Of a DNA stretch of 64,000 nucleotides, positions 17,533-26,817 are shown in pieces. The position numbers and the translations under genes were made by a program. Source of the stretch: RH-AL1 sp965277355 (GTDB lineage: Bacteria; Pseudomonadota; Alphaproteobacteria; Rhizobiales; Beijerinckiaceae); assembly GCA_965277355.1 (NCBI GenBank), contig CBDICN010000002.1, positions 124,001 through 188,000 of the forward strand. Direction: 5' to 3'. Under the pieces are notes generated by a model. That model was not told where the DNA came from and did not search any database. It was given only the letters and a program-made list of their open reading frames with translations. Position 1 is the first letter of the stretch, and every line of letters begins with the position of its first letter.

Positions 17533-18174
17533 ATGAAACACTTGGCCGCCGCGTCGCTGCTCGCTCTCATGCTCGCCGAGCCGACGCGAGCCGCCGAGCG
17601 CTTCCCGGACCTCACGCCCGAGGCGATGACGCCCGAGCAGAAGACCGTCGCCGATGCGATCGCGTCGGGACCGCGCAAGTCGATCGCCGGACCGTTCAAG
17701 GTCTGGCTGCGCAGCCCGGCGCTCGCGGACCGGCTGCAGAAGGTCGGCGCCTACCTGCGTTTCGACACCTCGTTGCCGAAGCGGCTCAACGAGTTCGTCA
17801 TCCTGGTCGCCGGACAATATTGGCATTCCCAGTTCGAGTGGGACTACCACTACCCGCTGGCACTGAAGGAGGGCGTGCCGGCGCCGGTGCTCGCCGACCT
17901 CGCCGCCGGCCGGCGGCCGGCCGGGATGAGCGGCGACGAGGCGCTCGTCTACGATGTCTCGACCGAGCTGCGCCGGACGAGGACGGTCTCGGACGCGACC
18001 TTCGCGAAGGCGCTGGCGCGCTTGGGCGAACGCGGCTTGACCGACCTCATCGCCGTCAACGGGTACTACGATCTCGTCTGCATGACGCTGAACGTCGGCG
18101 CGGTGCCGGTTCCGGAGGGCAGCAAGGCGCCCAAGCTCGCCCCGTCCAAGCTTGCCCCGTCCGTGGAGCCCTGA
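17533..18174 (+). CDS. Exported carboxymuconolactone decarboxylase-family protein
   Basis: 213 residues. It begins with a signal peptide (KHLAAASLLALMLAEPTRAA, cleavage near residue 21). A CMD/AhpD fold follows, in which EFVILVAGQYWHSQFEWDYH (around residues 90-110) carries the conserved W....EW..H pattern. It lacks the CxxC of AhpD peroxidase-reductases, so it is closer to decarboxylase-like members. Substrate unknown. The signal peptide, if real, puts it in the periplasm, unusual for the family but seen in alphaproteobacteria. It converges on thiL 7 bp away. Confidence 0.82.
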   Translation: MKHLAAASLLALMLAEPTRAAERFPDLTPEAMTPEQKTVADAIASGPRKSIAGPFKVWLRSPALADRLQKVGAYLRFDTSLPKRLNEFVILVAGQYWHSQFEWDYHYPLALKEGVPAPVLADLAAGRRPAGMSGDEALVYDVSTELRRTRTVSDATFAKALARLGERGLTDLIAVNGYYDLVCMTLNVGAVPVPEGSKAPKLAPSKLAPSVEP

Positions 18175-18181
18175 GCGGCTC

Positions 18182-19198
18182 TCAGGCGAAATGCTGGAAG
18201 CCGGCGCGGACGGCTGCGAGCGGGGCGCCATCGGCCCCGAGCAGGGTGACCGCCCGGCCCCCGGCGATCACTTCGCCGATCCGCGACACGGCGACCCCGG
18301 CCGAAGCGGCGGACGCCTCGAAGGCGGCGGCCTGGGCCGGCGGCACGCAGGCGATCACCTCGTAGTCGTCGCCGCCGGTCAGCGCGGTGGCGGCGAGACG
18401 CGGCTCGAGCCGGATCGCCGCGCGCACGGCGTCGGACAGCGGCACGTCCGCGACGGCGATCGTGGCGGTGAGGCCTTCGAGCCGCAGCATCTTGGTGAGA
18501 TCGCCGAGAAAGCCGTCGGACACGTCCATCGCGGCGCGGGAATGGGCGAGCAGCGCGGGCGCCAGCGCGAGGCGCGGCTCCGGCAGCCGGTGGCGCGCCA
18601 GCAGCGCTTGCGCCATCGCCGGCTCAAGCGCCGCGAGCCAGGCGGCGTCGCCGCGCTCGTCGCGGCGCACCTGCAGGCCGAGCGCGGCATCGCCGATCGT
18701 GCCGGTGACGTAGAGACGGTCGCCAGCCCGCGTCCCGGTGCGCGGCACCATGCGGCCGGCCGGCACCTCGCCGAAGGCGGTGATCGAGAGCGTGAGCGGC
18801 CCGGGCTTCTGGAGCGTTGCCGGCATCGCGATCGTGTCGCCGCCCAGCAGCGGACAGGCGAAGGCGCGGGAATCATCGGCCAGGCCGGCGACGAAGGCGG
18901 CGAGCCAGGGCTCGCTCCAGTCGCTCGGCAGCGCCAGGCCGAGCAGGAAACCCAGCGGCGTGGCGCCTTTGGCGGCAAGGTCGGACAGGTTCACCCGCAG
19001 CGCTTTCCGCGCGATCGCGTCCGGCGGATCGTCGGGGAAGAAGTGGCCGCCGGCGACGAGCAGGTCCTTGGTGACGATCAGGTCGTGCCCGGGCCGCGGC
19101 GTCGCCAGCGCCGCGTCGTCGCGCAGGCCGAGCCCGCCCTGGCCGGCGAGCGGCGCGAGATAATGCGCGATGAGGGCGTCTTCGGAGCGGCGGGTCAT
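18182..19198 (-). CDS. thiL: Thiamine-monophosphate kinase
   Basis: 338 residues, normal for ThiL, which phosphorylates thiamine monophosphate with ATP to the active cofactor thiamine diphosphate in the cytosol. The AIR-synthase-like fold is shown by LRDDAAL near residue 25, DLLVAGGHF, RKALRVNLSDLAAKGATP near 64-82, LLGGDT near 115, the MDVSDGFLGDL motif near 200 and ALTGGDDYE near 265. It starts 27 bp downstream of the GNAT gene, so the two are likely co-transcribed. In many relatives thiL follows nusB; that context is absent here. Confidence 0.93.
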   Translation of the reverse strand: MTRRSEDALIAHYLAPLAGQGGLGLRDDAALATPRPGHDLIVTKDLLVAGGHFFPDDPPDAIARKALRVNLSDLAAKGATPLGFLLGLALPSDWSEPWLAAFVAGLADDSRAFACPLLGGDTIAMPATLQKPGPLTLSITAFGEVPAGRMVPRTGTRAGDRLYVTGTIGDAALGLQVRRDERGDAAWLAALEPAMAQALLARHRLPEPRLALAPALLAHSRAAMDVSDGFLGDLTKMLRLEGLTATIAVADVPLSDAVRAAIRLEPRLAATALTGGDDYEVIACVPPAQAAAFEASAASAGVAVSRIGEVIAGGRAVTLLGADGAPLAAVRAGFQHFA

Positions 19199-19225
19199 CG
19201 AGGCTCCTCCGGAACCGGGCGCCGG

Positions 19226-19822
19226 CTAGCGCCTCGGCCGCAGCATCGACCAGTGTCTCGGCCCGTTCGGGACGCGCCACTGGTGCGTCACCTCGAAGCC
19301 GAGCCCTTTGTAGAACGGCAAGTTACTCTCGTTCGCGGTCTCGAGATAGGCCGGCACGCCGTCGGCATCGGCGCGGGCGAGGCCCGGCGCGATCGCCGCC
19401 TTTCCGAAGCCCCTGCCCTGCGCGGCCGGCGCGCAGCCGACGACGTGGAGGTACCAATGCGGCTCGCGCGGATGGGCGGCATCGCTGGCGTCGCTCACGG
19501 CGAGGGCGCGCGGAAGCGACAGGCCGGCGGCGTGGAGCCACGGCAGGCCATGGCGCAGTTTTTCGGGCCAGCCGAGATGGCCCTCCCCCGGCGCGCGCCA
19601 CAGCGTCGCCGCCTCGCCTCCTCGCGTCATGAAGCAGGCGCCGTGGGCGCCGTCGCCCTGGAAAAGGATCGCGAACAGCCGCGGCAGCCGCTTCCGCCGG
19701 TCCTCCGGATCGGGGAAGATGTATCCCATGACGGGATCGTCTTGGAACGCCGCGGAGAGGGTCGCGCAGACGGCGTCGCGGTCGTGCGGCCTGGCGATGC
19801 GGGTGGTCACACGCCATCTCAC
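19226..19822 (-). CDS. GNAT-family N-acetyltransferase
   Basis: 198 residues. The acetyl-CoA-binding motif A is present as HVVGCAPAAQGRGFGKA (about residues 124-140), followed by YLETANESNLPFYKGLGFEV, the usual motif B with its Asn and Tyr. The acceptor cannot be predicted. It sits between ssb and thiL on the same strand; a 20-bp hairpin lies just upstream at 19837-19856. Confidence 0.85.
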   Translation of the reverse strand: MRWRVTTRIARPHDRDAVCATLSAAFQDDPVMGYIFPDPEDRRKRLPRLFAILFQGDGAHGACFMTRGGEAATLWRAPGEGHLGWPEKLRHGLPWLHAAGLSLPRALAVSDASDAAHPREPHWYLHVVGCAPAAQGRGFGKAAIAPGLARADADGVPAYLETANESNLPFYKGLGFEVTHQWRVPNGPRHWSMLRPRR

Positions 19823-19836
19823 CGCGCGTCTTCTCC

Positions 19837-19856
19837 TTCTCCCGCGAGCGGGAGAA
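19837..19856. other. Short perfect hairpin between ssb and the GNAT gene
   Basis: A 9-bp perfect inverted repeat, TTCTCCCGC and GCGGGAGAA, with a 2-nt loop. It has no clear U-tract after it in the ssb direction, so it is either a REP-like unit or a weak attenuator between the two genes. Confidence 0.5.
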
Positions 19857-19879
19857 GAACGAGGCCCGCGATGCTCATC

Positions 19880-20380
19880 CTAGAACGGGATGTCGTCGTC
19901 GATGATATCGTTCATCCGGCCGCCGCCGGCGGTCGCCGGGCGACGATCGGGGTTGGTGCGCTGCATCGGCGAGGAGCGGCCGAAGCCGGCCTCGGCCGGC
20001 TCGTCCATCTCGCGGCTCGACCCGCCGCCCTTGCTGTCGAGCAGCGTGAGTTCGCCGCGAAACCGCTGCAGCACGACCTCGGTCGCCTTGCGCTGGTTAC
20101 CGTCGCGGTCGGTGTATTCGCGCGTCTGCAATTGGCCCTCGATGTAGATCTTCGAGCCTTTCTTGCAGTACTGCTCCGCCACCTTCCCCAGGTTCTCGTT
20201 GAAGATGACGACGTTGTGCCACTCGGTGCGATCCTTGCGCTCGCCGGTGGCCTTGTCGCGCCACGACTCGGTGGTGGCGACCGAGAAGCTGACGATCGGA
20301 TCGCCGGCGTTCGACCGCCTCACCTCGGGGTCGCGTCCCAGGTTGCCGATCAGGATGACCTTGTTGACGCTGCCCGCCAT
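19880..20380 (-). CDS. ssb: Single-stranded DNA-binding protein
   Basis: 166 residues. The OB-fold occupies residues 1-112 (SVNKVILIGNLGRDPE..., WHNVVIFNENLGKVAEQY, KGSKIYIEGQLQTREY). A Gly/Arg/Asn-rich linker and the acidic tip DDDIPF follow. That tip docks partners such as RecG, RecQ, PriA and exonuclease I. It coats single-stranded DNA in replication, repair and recombination. A LexA box lies 112 bp upstream at 20492-20506, so SOS induction is likely. In many proteobacteria ssb is the divergent neighbour of uvrA; here uvrA is 9.2 kb away. Confidence 0.97.
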   Translation of the reverse strand: MAGSVNKVILIGNLGRDPEVRRSNAGDPIVSFSVATTESWRDKATGERKDRTEWHNVVIFNENLGKVAEQYCKKGSKIYIEGQLQTREYTDRDGNQRKATEVVLQRFRGELTLLDSKGGGSSREMDEPAEAGFGRSSPMQRTNPDRRPATAGGGRMNDIIDDDIPF

Positions 20381-20491
20381 CTCACGCTCCTCGCACCTAC
20401 GCCGCGTACCGAACGCGAACACTCCGGCCCTGTCAACGCGGCTTGCCCCGGCCCCGGAGGTTTCGCACCAAGAAGGTCGGCACACTGATAT

Positions 20492-20506
20492 GTTCATTTT
20501 TTGTTC
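20492..20506 (-). promoter_or_regulatory. LexA (SOS) box upstream of ssb
   Basis: GTTC, seven bases (ATTTTTT), GTTC: an exact match to the alphaproteobacterial LexA operator GTTC-N7-GTTC. It is 112 bp upstream of the ssb start. ssb is a standard SOS gene in this class, which supports function. Confidence 0.75.
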
Positions 20507-20536
20507 CGTGAAGGCGGTTTGTCAAGAGCAGAGCCG

Positions 20537-21163
20537 CTAGGGCGCCGGACAGTCCGCGAGCCTGCCCTGCAACCCCTGGCTCTCGCGGGCGAAGTCGACG
20601 CGGGTGCGGCCGGCGTCCCGCGCGATCGTCACCTTCCAGACGCTGTCGAAATCGTCGCTCTCCCAGGCGGCGATCGGCGGGGTCGGATCGCCGCCCAGCG
20701 CGGCGACCATCGCCGGCACCATCGCGTTGAGCGCATGGTGCTCCCAGGCGACGAGCACGACGGCGTTGGCCAGCGCCGGATCGAGCAGCGCCTCGCGCAG
20801 CCTGTCCGTCTCGCCGTAGCCGAAGTCGGCGTGGATCGGCAGGCCGAAGCGAATCGCCGCCGGCTCGACGGTCGCGAGCGGGCGCACGTAATCGTAGCTC
20901 CCCGTCCCATCCTGCTTCTTCTGCGCCGGATCGGGCGCGAACACGGCATCCGGCGTCCCGTAGCGCGCCTTGATCACGGCCGGCAACGCGAGCGCCCGGT
21001 TGAGCCCCTTGCAGCTGAGCTGACCAAGACCGCCGGGCGCCTTCTCGGCGTGGCGGATGAACACGATGGTCTCCCGCGTCGCGCCCTGCGCGGCCGCGGC
21101 GGCGAGGGGAAACCCCGCGCAGAGGGTGCCGAGCGCGAGCTTGGCAAAGCGGAGGAGCGGCAT
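20537..21163 (-). CDS. Exported histidine phosphatase-family protein
   Basis: 208 residues from the ATG at 21163. A signal peptide is present (LLRFAKLALGTLCAGFPLAAAAA, cleavage near residue 25). The phosphoglycerate-mutase-like catalytic motif IVFIRHAEK follows, where R and H of RHG are kept as RHA, then C-terminal VLVAWEHHALNAM with the second catalytic His. Predicted periplasmic phosphatase of unknown substrate. It is the first gene of the block between ssb and uvrA and may join the phosphoesterase in scavenging phosphate. Confidence 0.82.
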   Translation of the reverse strand: MPLLRFAKLALGTLCAGFPLAAAAAQGATRETIVFIRHAEKAPGGLGQLSCKGLNRALALPAVIKARYGTPDAVFAPDPAQKKQDGTGSYDYVRPLATVEPAAIRFGLPIHADFGYGETDRLREALLDPALANAVVLVAWEHHALNAMVPAMVAALGGDPTPPIAAWESDDFDSVWKVTIARDAGRTRVDFARESQGLQGRLADCPAP

Positions 21164-21372
21164 GGAAGGGCCTGCGTTGCGTCTCCGTCGGCACAGAGCC
21201 CGGAAACCGGCGCAGGTCAAACCGCGCTCGCCGCGTGTCATTCGGGTGACGCTCGGGATGTGGTTCGCCGGCCGGCGCTGATCCAGCTCGTCAAGAAAGC
21301 GTTGCACGCGGCGGCTAGGTCAAACCGGCGTGAGCGTGCGGATGGGACGCCGACCACGCAACGGGGGCCGCC

Positions 21373-23724
21373 ATGGTTGCGCGTACGTCTCGGACCGTCG
21401 CCGCGGGCGCCTTGACGTTCGCGTCGGCCCTCGTCTCGCCGCCGGGATATGCCGAGACCGTCGTCCTCGCCCCCGTCACCGTCGATGCCGAGAGCGGTCC
21501 GGGGGGCGGCCCTGGCGCCAATGCTCCGATCACGCTCGATACGTCCATCGGATCGCATGCGCCGCCGGGAAGCGCGTCGGCCTTGGCCCCCTCGCAGGCG
21601 AAGCTCTCGACGACGGAGCCTGTCGCGATCGTCAGCGACAAGAGCCTGCGCGACGTGATCAATCCGAGTGCAGACTACAACGAGGCGCTGAAGTGGACGC
21701 CGGGCTTCACCGCCGGCAACCACAACGGCGTCGGCGACACGCTCGGCGCCTGGCGCGGCTTCGCGCAAGGGCAATACAACGTCACCTTCGACGGCATCCC
21801 GTTCGGCGACCTCGTCGACCAGCACTCGGCGAATTATTTTCCGGCGTCGTTCCTCGGCGCCATCGTCGTCGACCGCGGCCCCGGGCAGGCCTCGCAACCC
21901 GGCTACGCGACCTTCGGCGGGACGCTGGCGCTGTTCTCCCGCGAGCTGACCGACCGGCCCGGCGGCAGCATCGCGAGCTACTACGGCAACTTCAGCACGT
22001 TCGTGACGGACGTCAATCTCCAGTCCGGTCTGTTGCCGAGCGGCGGCAAGTTCATGCTCGGATTTCATCACCAAAGTTCGGACGGCGTGCAAAGCTTCGG
22101 CAATCAGCGCGGTGATTTCGGCATCGTCAAGATCGAGCAGCCGGTCGGCGATTTCACCGTCACGGCGCTGTCGACGATCGGGCAGGAGGCGGTGAACAAC
22201 GTCGGCTTCGCCACCTACGCTCAATATCAGCAAAACGGCAAGAACGCCGGTTCGCTCAACGGCAATCCGGCGCTGAACACGTACTTCGGCGACAACCGAT
22301 ACACGCGGCAATCCGACTTCGAATATGTCGACGTCCGGGGCGCGATCGGCGGCTGGCACGTCGACAACGACGCTTATACCTACGCCATTTTCTACCCGTT
22401 CCTCGGCAACGCCGGCGCGAACCTCGCGAAGGACGTGGCGAATCCGATCCCGACCATTAACATCCCGAGCCCGACCGGGCCGTCCACGCCGTTCAAGGTC
22501 ATCGGCGTCAACCCGGGCGACGTGACCGGCTACAAGAAATACGACAATACGCGGGCGTTCGGCGATCTTCTGAATGTCTCCCACGACATCGACGCCGGCT
22601 GGGCCTCCGGGACGCTGCAGACGGGCGTCTGGTATCAGCATGTCGCGTATGAACGCGGCCAGCAATATTACGATTTCACGTCGAACGAGTATTTCTCGCA
22701 GCTCGGCAACCCCCTGAACGTATCCTTTAAGCAACTCTACGGCGCCTACGTCAATTCGGTCTATCCCTTCGTCCAGTATGATTGGCGGCCGACCGCGAGC
22801 CTGACAATCACGCCGGGCTATAAATTTGAGTATTTTTCCCGCGCCCATCTGGCGACCGTCAACGCGAACACGCTCGCGATGTCGGACTACGCGGCGACCG
22901 ACACGGCGAACCTGCCGTTCCTGACGGTGCGCTACCGGCTCACCCCGAACGCGTCGGTCTACGTGCAGGCCTCGGAAGGCATGCTGCCGCCCAACGAATC
23001 CGCCTACTACGTGTTCAACACGCAGGCGAACCAAGTGCAGCCCGAACGCACGGAGAATTACCAGAGCGGCATCGTCTACAAGTCGGACCGGCTGACGGCG
23101 GATGCCGACGTCTACCTCATCAACGCGCAGCATTTCGCCAGCCAGACCACGGATGCGACCGGCGCCACCTTCTTCCGCGACAACGGCGGAGCGCAATACA
23201 AGGGCATCGAGGGCGAACTGACCTACACGCTGTCTAAAGGTCTCGCGCTCTACGTCAACGGCACCTACAATTCGGGGCATTACACCAGCGGCCTCGACGG
23301 CAACAACAACCCCCATGCCGGTCTCGCGATCGGCGGCACGCCGCGCTACACCGCCGCGGGCGGCTTCCTCTACGACGACGGCCGCACCTTCGGCTCGGTC
23401 CTCGCCAGACTGATCGGCGACAGCTTCGGCACGCAGGGCAGCGACCAGATCTACAGTCCGGCGAGCGGGCAGGCCCTGACGGTCAACCGCGTCCCGGCCT
23501 ACGAATCGACGGATCTCGTCGCGGGCTACCGCACGGCGCCGATCGTCTTGGCGGGCACGCCGACCAGCCTCGAGTTCAAGGTGGGCGTCAACAACCTGCT
23601 CGACTCGCGCGTCGTCACCGACATCAGGGGCGTGCCGGCGAGCAACGTCGCCGCGACCGCCGGCCTCGGCTACGAGTTCCAGCCTGGCCGGCTGATCTAC
23701 GCGGGCGTGAAAGCCTCGTTCTGA
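21373..23724 (+). CDS. TonB-dependent outer-membrane receptor
   Basis: 783 residues. A signal peptide (about 1-27) is followed by a TonB-box-like segment (VVLAPVTVDAES). A plug domain (about 70-190) contains GRGF-like AWRGFAQGQYNVTFDGIPFGD and RGPGQASQPGYATFGG. A 22-strand barrel ends in the aromatic VKASF. The barrel is rich in Tyr/Asn/Gly and carries the late motif YVQASEGMLPPNES and NLLDSRVVTDIRG. It takes up a scarce ligand energised by TonB-ExbBD. The ligand is unknown; no iron or cobalamin regulatory site was seen upstream. Its divergent-facing neighbour (convergent 3' ends) is the phosphoesterase gene. Confidence 0.93.
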   Translation: MVARTSRTVAAGALTFASALVSPPGYAETVVLAPVTVDAESGPGGGPGANAPITLDTSIGSHAPPGSASALAPSQAKLSTTEPVAIVSDKSLRDVINPSADYNEALKWTPGFTAGNHNGVGDTLGAWRGFAQGQYNVTFDGIPFGDLVDQHSANYFPASFLGAIVVDRGPGQASQPGYATFGGTLALFSRELTDRPGGSIASYYGNFSTFVTDVNLQSGLLPSGGKFMLGFHHQSSDGVQSFGNQRGDFGIVKIEQPVGDFTVTALSTIGQEAVNNVGFATYAQYQQNGKNAGSLNGNPALNTYFGDNRYTRQSDFEYVDVRGAIGGWHVDNDAYTYAIFYPFLGNAGANLAKDVANPIPTINIPSPTGPSTPFKVIGVNPGDVTGYKKYDNTRAFGDLLNVSHDIDAGWASGTLQTGVWYQHVAYERGQQYYDFTSNEYFSQLGNPLNVSFKQLYGAYVNSVYPFVQYDWRPTASLTITPGYKFEYFSRAHLATVNANTLAMSDYAATDTANLPFLTVRYRLTPNASVYVQASEGMLPPNESAYYVFNTQANQVQPERTENYQSGIVYKSDRLTADADVYLINAQHFASQTTDATGATFFRDNGGAQYKGIEGELTYTLSKGLALYVNGTYNSGHYTSGLDGNNNPHAGLAIGGTPRYTAAGGFLYDDGRTFGSVLARLIGDSFGTQGSDQIYSPASGQALTVNRVPAYESTDLVAGYRTAPIVLAGTPTSLEFKVGVNNLLDSRVVTDIRGVPASNVAATAGLGYEFQPGRLIYAGVKASF

Positions 23725-23816
23725 ACCCGCGCCGGCGCCGGCCCGCGTAGGTCCGCCTGAGCCGGCAGGGTTCGTCGACCGGGCTCGGGACGCCCATCGG
23801 GCGCTCGCGCCGCGGA

Positions 23817-26645
23817 TCAATCGTCGTCGCGCGGGTGCGCCGAGGCCTTGGTCGCCGTCGCCGGGCCGGCCGGCCGGCCGCCGTTCTCCGGATAAGGCTT
23901 TCCGTCCATCAGGCCGTCCCACAGCACCTTGTTGTAGGCGAGCGCGTCGAGGTTGTCCTCCTTGGAGAAGTCGAAGCCCTTGGCGTGCTCGACCCAATAG
24001 GCCACCGGCCGCAGGCTCCTGGTCAGAGCCGCGAACTGCGTGCCCGGGGGGACCGGCAGCTGCGTGCTCTTGAGCAGCGACGAGGCCGTCGCGGTGTAGC
24101 TCCAATAGGGCTGCGAGAAGTCGAACACGTCCGACATCGCCGGCTGGTTGGAGTCGTAGACGCCGAGATGGTCCGTCCCCAGGATGTCGCAGATCGTGCG
24201 CAGCATGTTGACGGTCGTGTAGTGCGTGCTGATCACCGCGCCCTTCTTGACATAGGGCCCGACGATGAAGGCGGTGCTGCGGTGCGCGTCGACGTGGTCG
24301 GGGCCGTCCTGGGCGTCGTCCTCGACCACGAAGATCAGCGTGTTGTAGGCGTAGTGGCTCTGCTCCACCGCCTGGATCAGGCGACCGACCGCGTAATCGT
24401 TGTCGGCGACCTGGATATCGGGGCGGTTGACGCCGTCGAGCGCCGTCGAATAGCTCCCGGTATGGTCTTCCATGAAGCGGACCAGGCTGAGGCTCGGCAG
24501 CGAATTGTTGGTCGCGAACTGCTGGAACTCGCGCTCCCATTCCCGTTCGCGGTAGAAGTCCGGATACGCGGTGTCGAAGCCGCGGAAGTAGGTGTCGGTG
24601 AGCGGGATGAGCTGCGGGTTGGCGGCGTAGGATTGCACGACGTTGTCGGCGAACGCCGACCGGTCGCGGGCGATGAACAGCGGGCCGACCGCCGAGCTAT
24701 AGCGCGTCAGGTCGATGAAGAAGCCGTAGTTGCGCACGCTGAGGCCGGCCCGCAGCGCGGCGTTCCACAAATAGCCCTGCTGGACCTGGCCGTCCGGCCC
24801 GTCCGGAGCCGCGACGTTACCGGTGCCGGGGAACAGGTCCGGATCGGCCGGCGTCACCGGATCGGCGGCGATGCGCGCCTGGCCGGTCAGGCCGACGTTG
24901 ATGTTGCGGTTGGTGCCTTCCCAATCGTAGGAGCCGCCGCCGCCGTTGGCGGCATAGTTCGGCGGCAGCATCTTCGCGCTGGCATCTGACTCGCGCGCCG
25001 ACGTGCTCCAAGGCCAACCGTTGCCGCTGACGTCGCCCGGATCGTAGAAATTGTCGAGCGTGACGAAATTGTTCGCCATCGCGTGGAAGTTCGGCGTGGT
25101 GGTCCTGGGGAATTCCGTCAGGTTCGCCGCGCCGTTGCCCTTGCCGAGATCGCCGAGGATCTGGTCGTAGGTTCGGTTCTCCTTCACGATGTAGATCACG
25201 TGCTTGATGACGTTGTGGAGCACGGTCATGATGTTGTCGGGAGTCGTCTGCGTCGCGAAGCCGTTGTTGGCGGCGACCTGGGTGGTCAGCTGATTGAGCT
25301 GAGCCCCGTTCGGCATCGGAATGCTCAAGAGCGCCGAGCCGGTGATATTCAAGATGTAATCGTTCGGCTGGAACACGACCGGCGAGTTCGGGACCGGGCA
25401 AGGCACCGTCTCGTAGCCCAGGCAATTGCCGGGGTTCGGACCGGGATCGGTCTTCGCGTTGCTGACGTAGAGATAGCTGCCGTTGGCGGCGACGCGCACG
25501 TCCGACGTGTACCAGCCGGCCGGGATGAGCGCGATGACGTAGGGTTGCGGGGCATCGGCCACGATCATCGCCACCGAATTGGTACCGCGGTTGGCAACGA
25601 AGAGCCGTGAATCGTCGGGCGATAGCGCCAAGCCGTTCGGCGAGCTGCCCTTGTACTTGAATTTCGAGGCGGCGAGCACGTTGCCCGGCGCGATCGTCGT
25701 CACCGTGGACGCGACGGCGTTGCGCGTGGTGTCGATGACCGACACGAGATCGGCGTTCTCGCTCGCCACGAAGAGCTTTGTCTGGGCGCGGTTGAGCACC
25801 ATCTTGTTCGGGTTGCCCTGCACCGGGATGCGCGCGACCACGGACGGCATCTGGCCCGAGATGTCGACGACCACGATCTCGCGGTCGCGCTCGCTGCTGA
25901 CGTAGGCCGTCTGGTTGCCGACGATGGCGACCGCGTTCGGGTACTCGCCGCCGGGGGTGCCGCTCGCGCCGCCGCTCTTGCCGGGCCGCAGGTCCTGCTC
26001 GGCCAGCACCGCCCGGCCGTTGAGGTCGACCAGCGAGACCGAGTCGTTGTACTTGTTGACGACCACCGCGCGGCTGCCGTCGGCGGTGACGGCGATGCCG
26101 GAGGCCAGCGGCCCCTGCGCGAGGCCGACGCCGGCCTTGTGGCCGAGCTTGATCGGCGACCCGTTCTCCGCCCAGACGCCGTTCTGTTGCGTGAAGACGT
26201 GGATGTTGTCCTCGCCGGCACCGGGCACGTAGAAGTTATTGCCGTCGGGCGAGAAGGCGATGCCGACGAAGCTGTTGGAGACCTGCACGACCTGCTTCTG
26301 CACCGCCGCGCCGCCGCTCACGTCATAAACGAAGACGAACTGGGTCGAGTCGTTCGGGAGTTCCTTGCCGTTGGTGTCGACGACGAAGTTGTAGCCGGTG
26401 GTGAGCACCAGCAGCGTCTTGCCGTCGGGGCTGAGCGCCTCGGAAACGGCGTAGCCGGCCGGTAGTTGCGGCATGTCGGGCAGCTTCGGCAGCAGCGGCG
26501 TGTAGACGGTGCCCGGAGCCGCCGTCGGGGTGATGGTCTGCCCGGTCGGCAAAACGGTGGCGGACTGCGCCACGGCGACAGTGTTTCCCGTCGTAACGAT
26601 GGCGACGCCGATCGCCAAGGCCGAACAACCGAGCTTTAAGTTCAT
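23817..26645 (-). CDS. Exported beta-propeller / phosphoesterase fusion (YncE-like plus alkaline phosphatase superfamily)
   Basis: 942 residues. After a signal peptide (1-26) there is a YncE-like seven-bladed propeller (about 55-440) with repeated blades such as FSPDGNNFYV, ALSPDDSRLFVANRGTNSV and NGSYLYVSNAKT. A PF04185-type phosphoesterase follows (about 475-900), with the family start HVIYIVKENRTYDQILGDLG, DNFYDPGDVSGNGWPW, and the late metal-binding VVEDDAQDGPDHVDAHR. Family members hydrolyse phosphate mono- or diesters, including phospholipids, outside the cytoplasm. A consensus Pho box lies 87 bp upstream, so induction under phosphate starvation is likely. A stretch NNNP-rich in the catalytic half is normal for the family. 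Confidence 0.92.
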   Translation of the reverse strand: MNLKLGCSALAIGVAIVTTGNTVAVAQSATVLPTGQTITPTAAPGTVYTPLLPKLPDMPQLPAGYAVSEALSPDGKTLLVLTTGYNFVVDTNGKELPNDSTQFVFVYDVSGGAAVQKQVVQVSNSFVGIAFSPDGNNFYVPGAGEDNIHVFTQQNGVWAENGSPIKLGHKAGVGLAQGPLASGIAVTADGSRAVVVNKYNDSVSLVDLNGRAVLAEQDLRPGKSGGASGTPGGEYPNAVAIVGNQTAYVSSERDREIVVVDISGQMPSVVARIPVQGNPNKMVLNRAQTKLFVASENADLVSVIDTTRNAVASTVTTIAPGNVLAASKFKYKGSSPNGLALSPDDSRLFVANRGTNSVAMIVADAPQPYVIALIPAGWYTSDVRVAANGSYLYVSNAKTDPGPNPGNCLGYETVPCPVPNSPVVFQPNDYILNITGSALLSIPMPNGAQLNQLTTQVAANNGFATQTTPDNIMTVLHNVIKHVIYIVKENRTYDQILGDLGKGNGAANLTEFPRTTTPNFHAMANNFVTLDNFYDPGDVSGNGWPWSTSARESDASAKMLPPNYAANGGGGSYDWEGTNRNINVGLTGQARIAADPVTPADPDLFPGTGNVAAPDGPDGQVQQGYLWNAALRAGLSVRNYGFFIDLTRYSSAVGPLFIARDRSAFADNVVQSYAANPQLIPLTDTYFRGFDTAYPDFYREREWEREFQQFATNNSLPSLSLVRFMEDHTGSYSTALDGVNRPDIQVADNDYAVGRLIQAVEQSHYAYNTLIFVVEDDAQDGPDHVDAHRSTAFIVGPYVKKGAVISTHYTTVNMLRTICDILGTDHLGVYDSNQPAMSDVFDFSQPYWSYTATASSLLKSTQLPVPPGTQFAALTRSLRPVAYWVEHAKGFDFSKEDNLDALAYNKVLWDGLMDGKPYPENGGRPAGPATATKASAHPRDDD

Positions 26646-26731
26646 CGACGTCCCTCTACTCTCGCGCGCGGCCGGAATAGACCTCGTTGGCTAGTGCTAT
26701 TGTGGCATCGTGACCCCTCGATCGAGATTGG

Positions 26732-26749
26732 ATGACAACTATGTGACAG
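26732..26749 (-). promoter_or_regulatory. Pho box (PhoB site) upstream of the phosphoesterase gene
   Basis: On the minus strand it reads CTGTCAC ATAG TTGTCAT: two 7-bp direct repeats with a 4-bp AT-rich spacer, an 11-bp period. The consensus is CTGTCA(T/C), four bases, CTGTCAT, so this differs at one base. It is 87 bp from the start of a phosphate-releasing enzyme. No convincing -10 at the usual distance was found. Confidence 0.7.
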
Positions 26750-26817
26750 CCGGCCGTTCGAAGCTGGCATGAAGACGCCTAGGGCAAGACCGCGGTGGTC
26801 GTGGCCAAGCGCAGCGA

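Noticed and set aside
21164..21372. Search for a cobalamin or other riboswitch ahead of the TonB receptor
   Set aside because: No conserved riboswitch core could be matched; a TGTCATTCGGGTGACG sequence near 21236 is not a good Pho box either.
23725..23816. GC-rich palindrome after the TonB receptor as a terminator
   Set aside because: GCGCCGGCGCCGGC repeats can fold but no U-tract follows in either direction.
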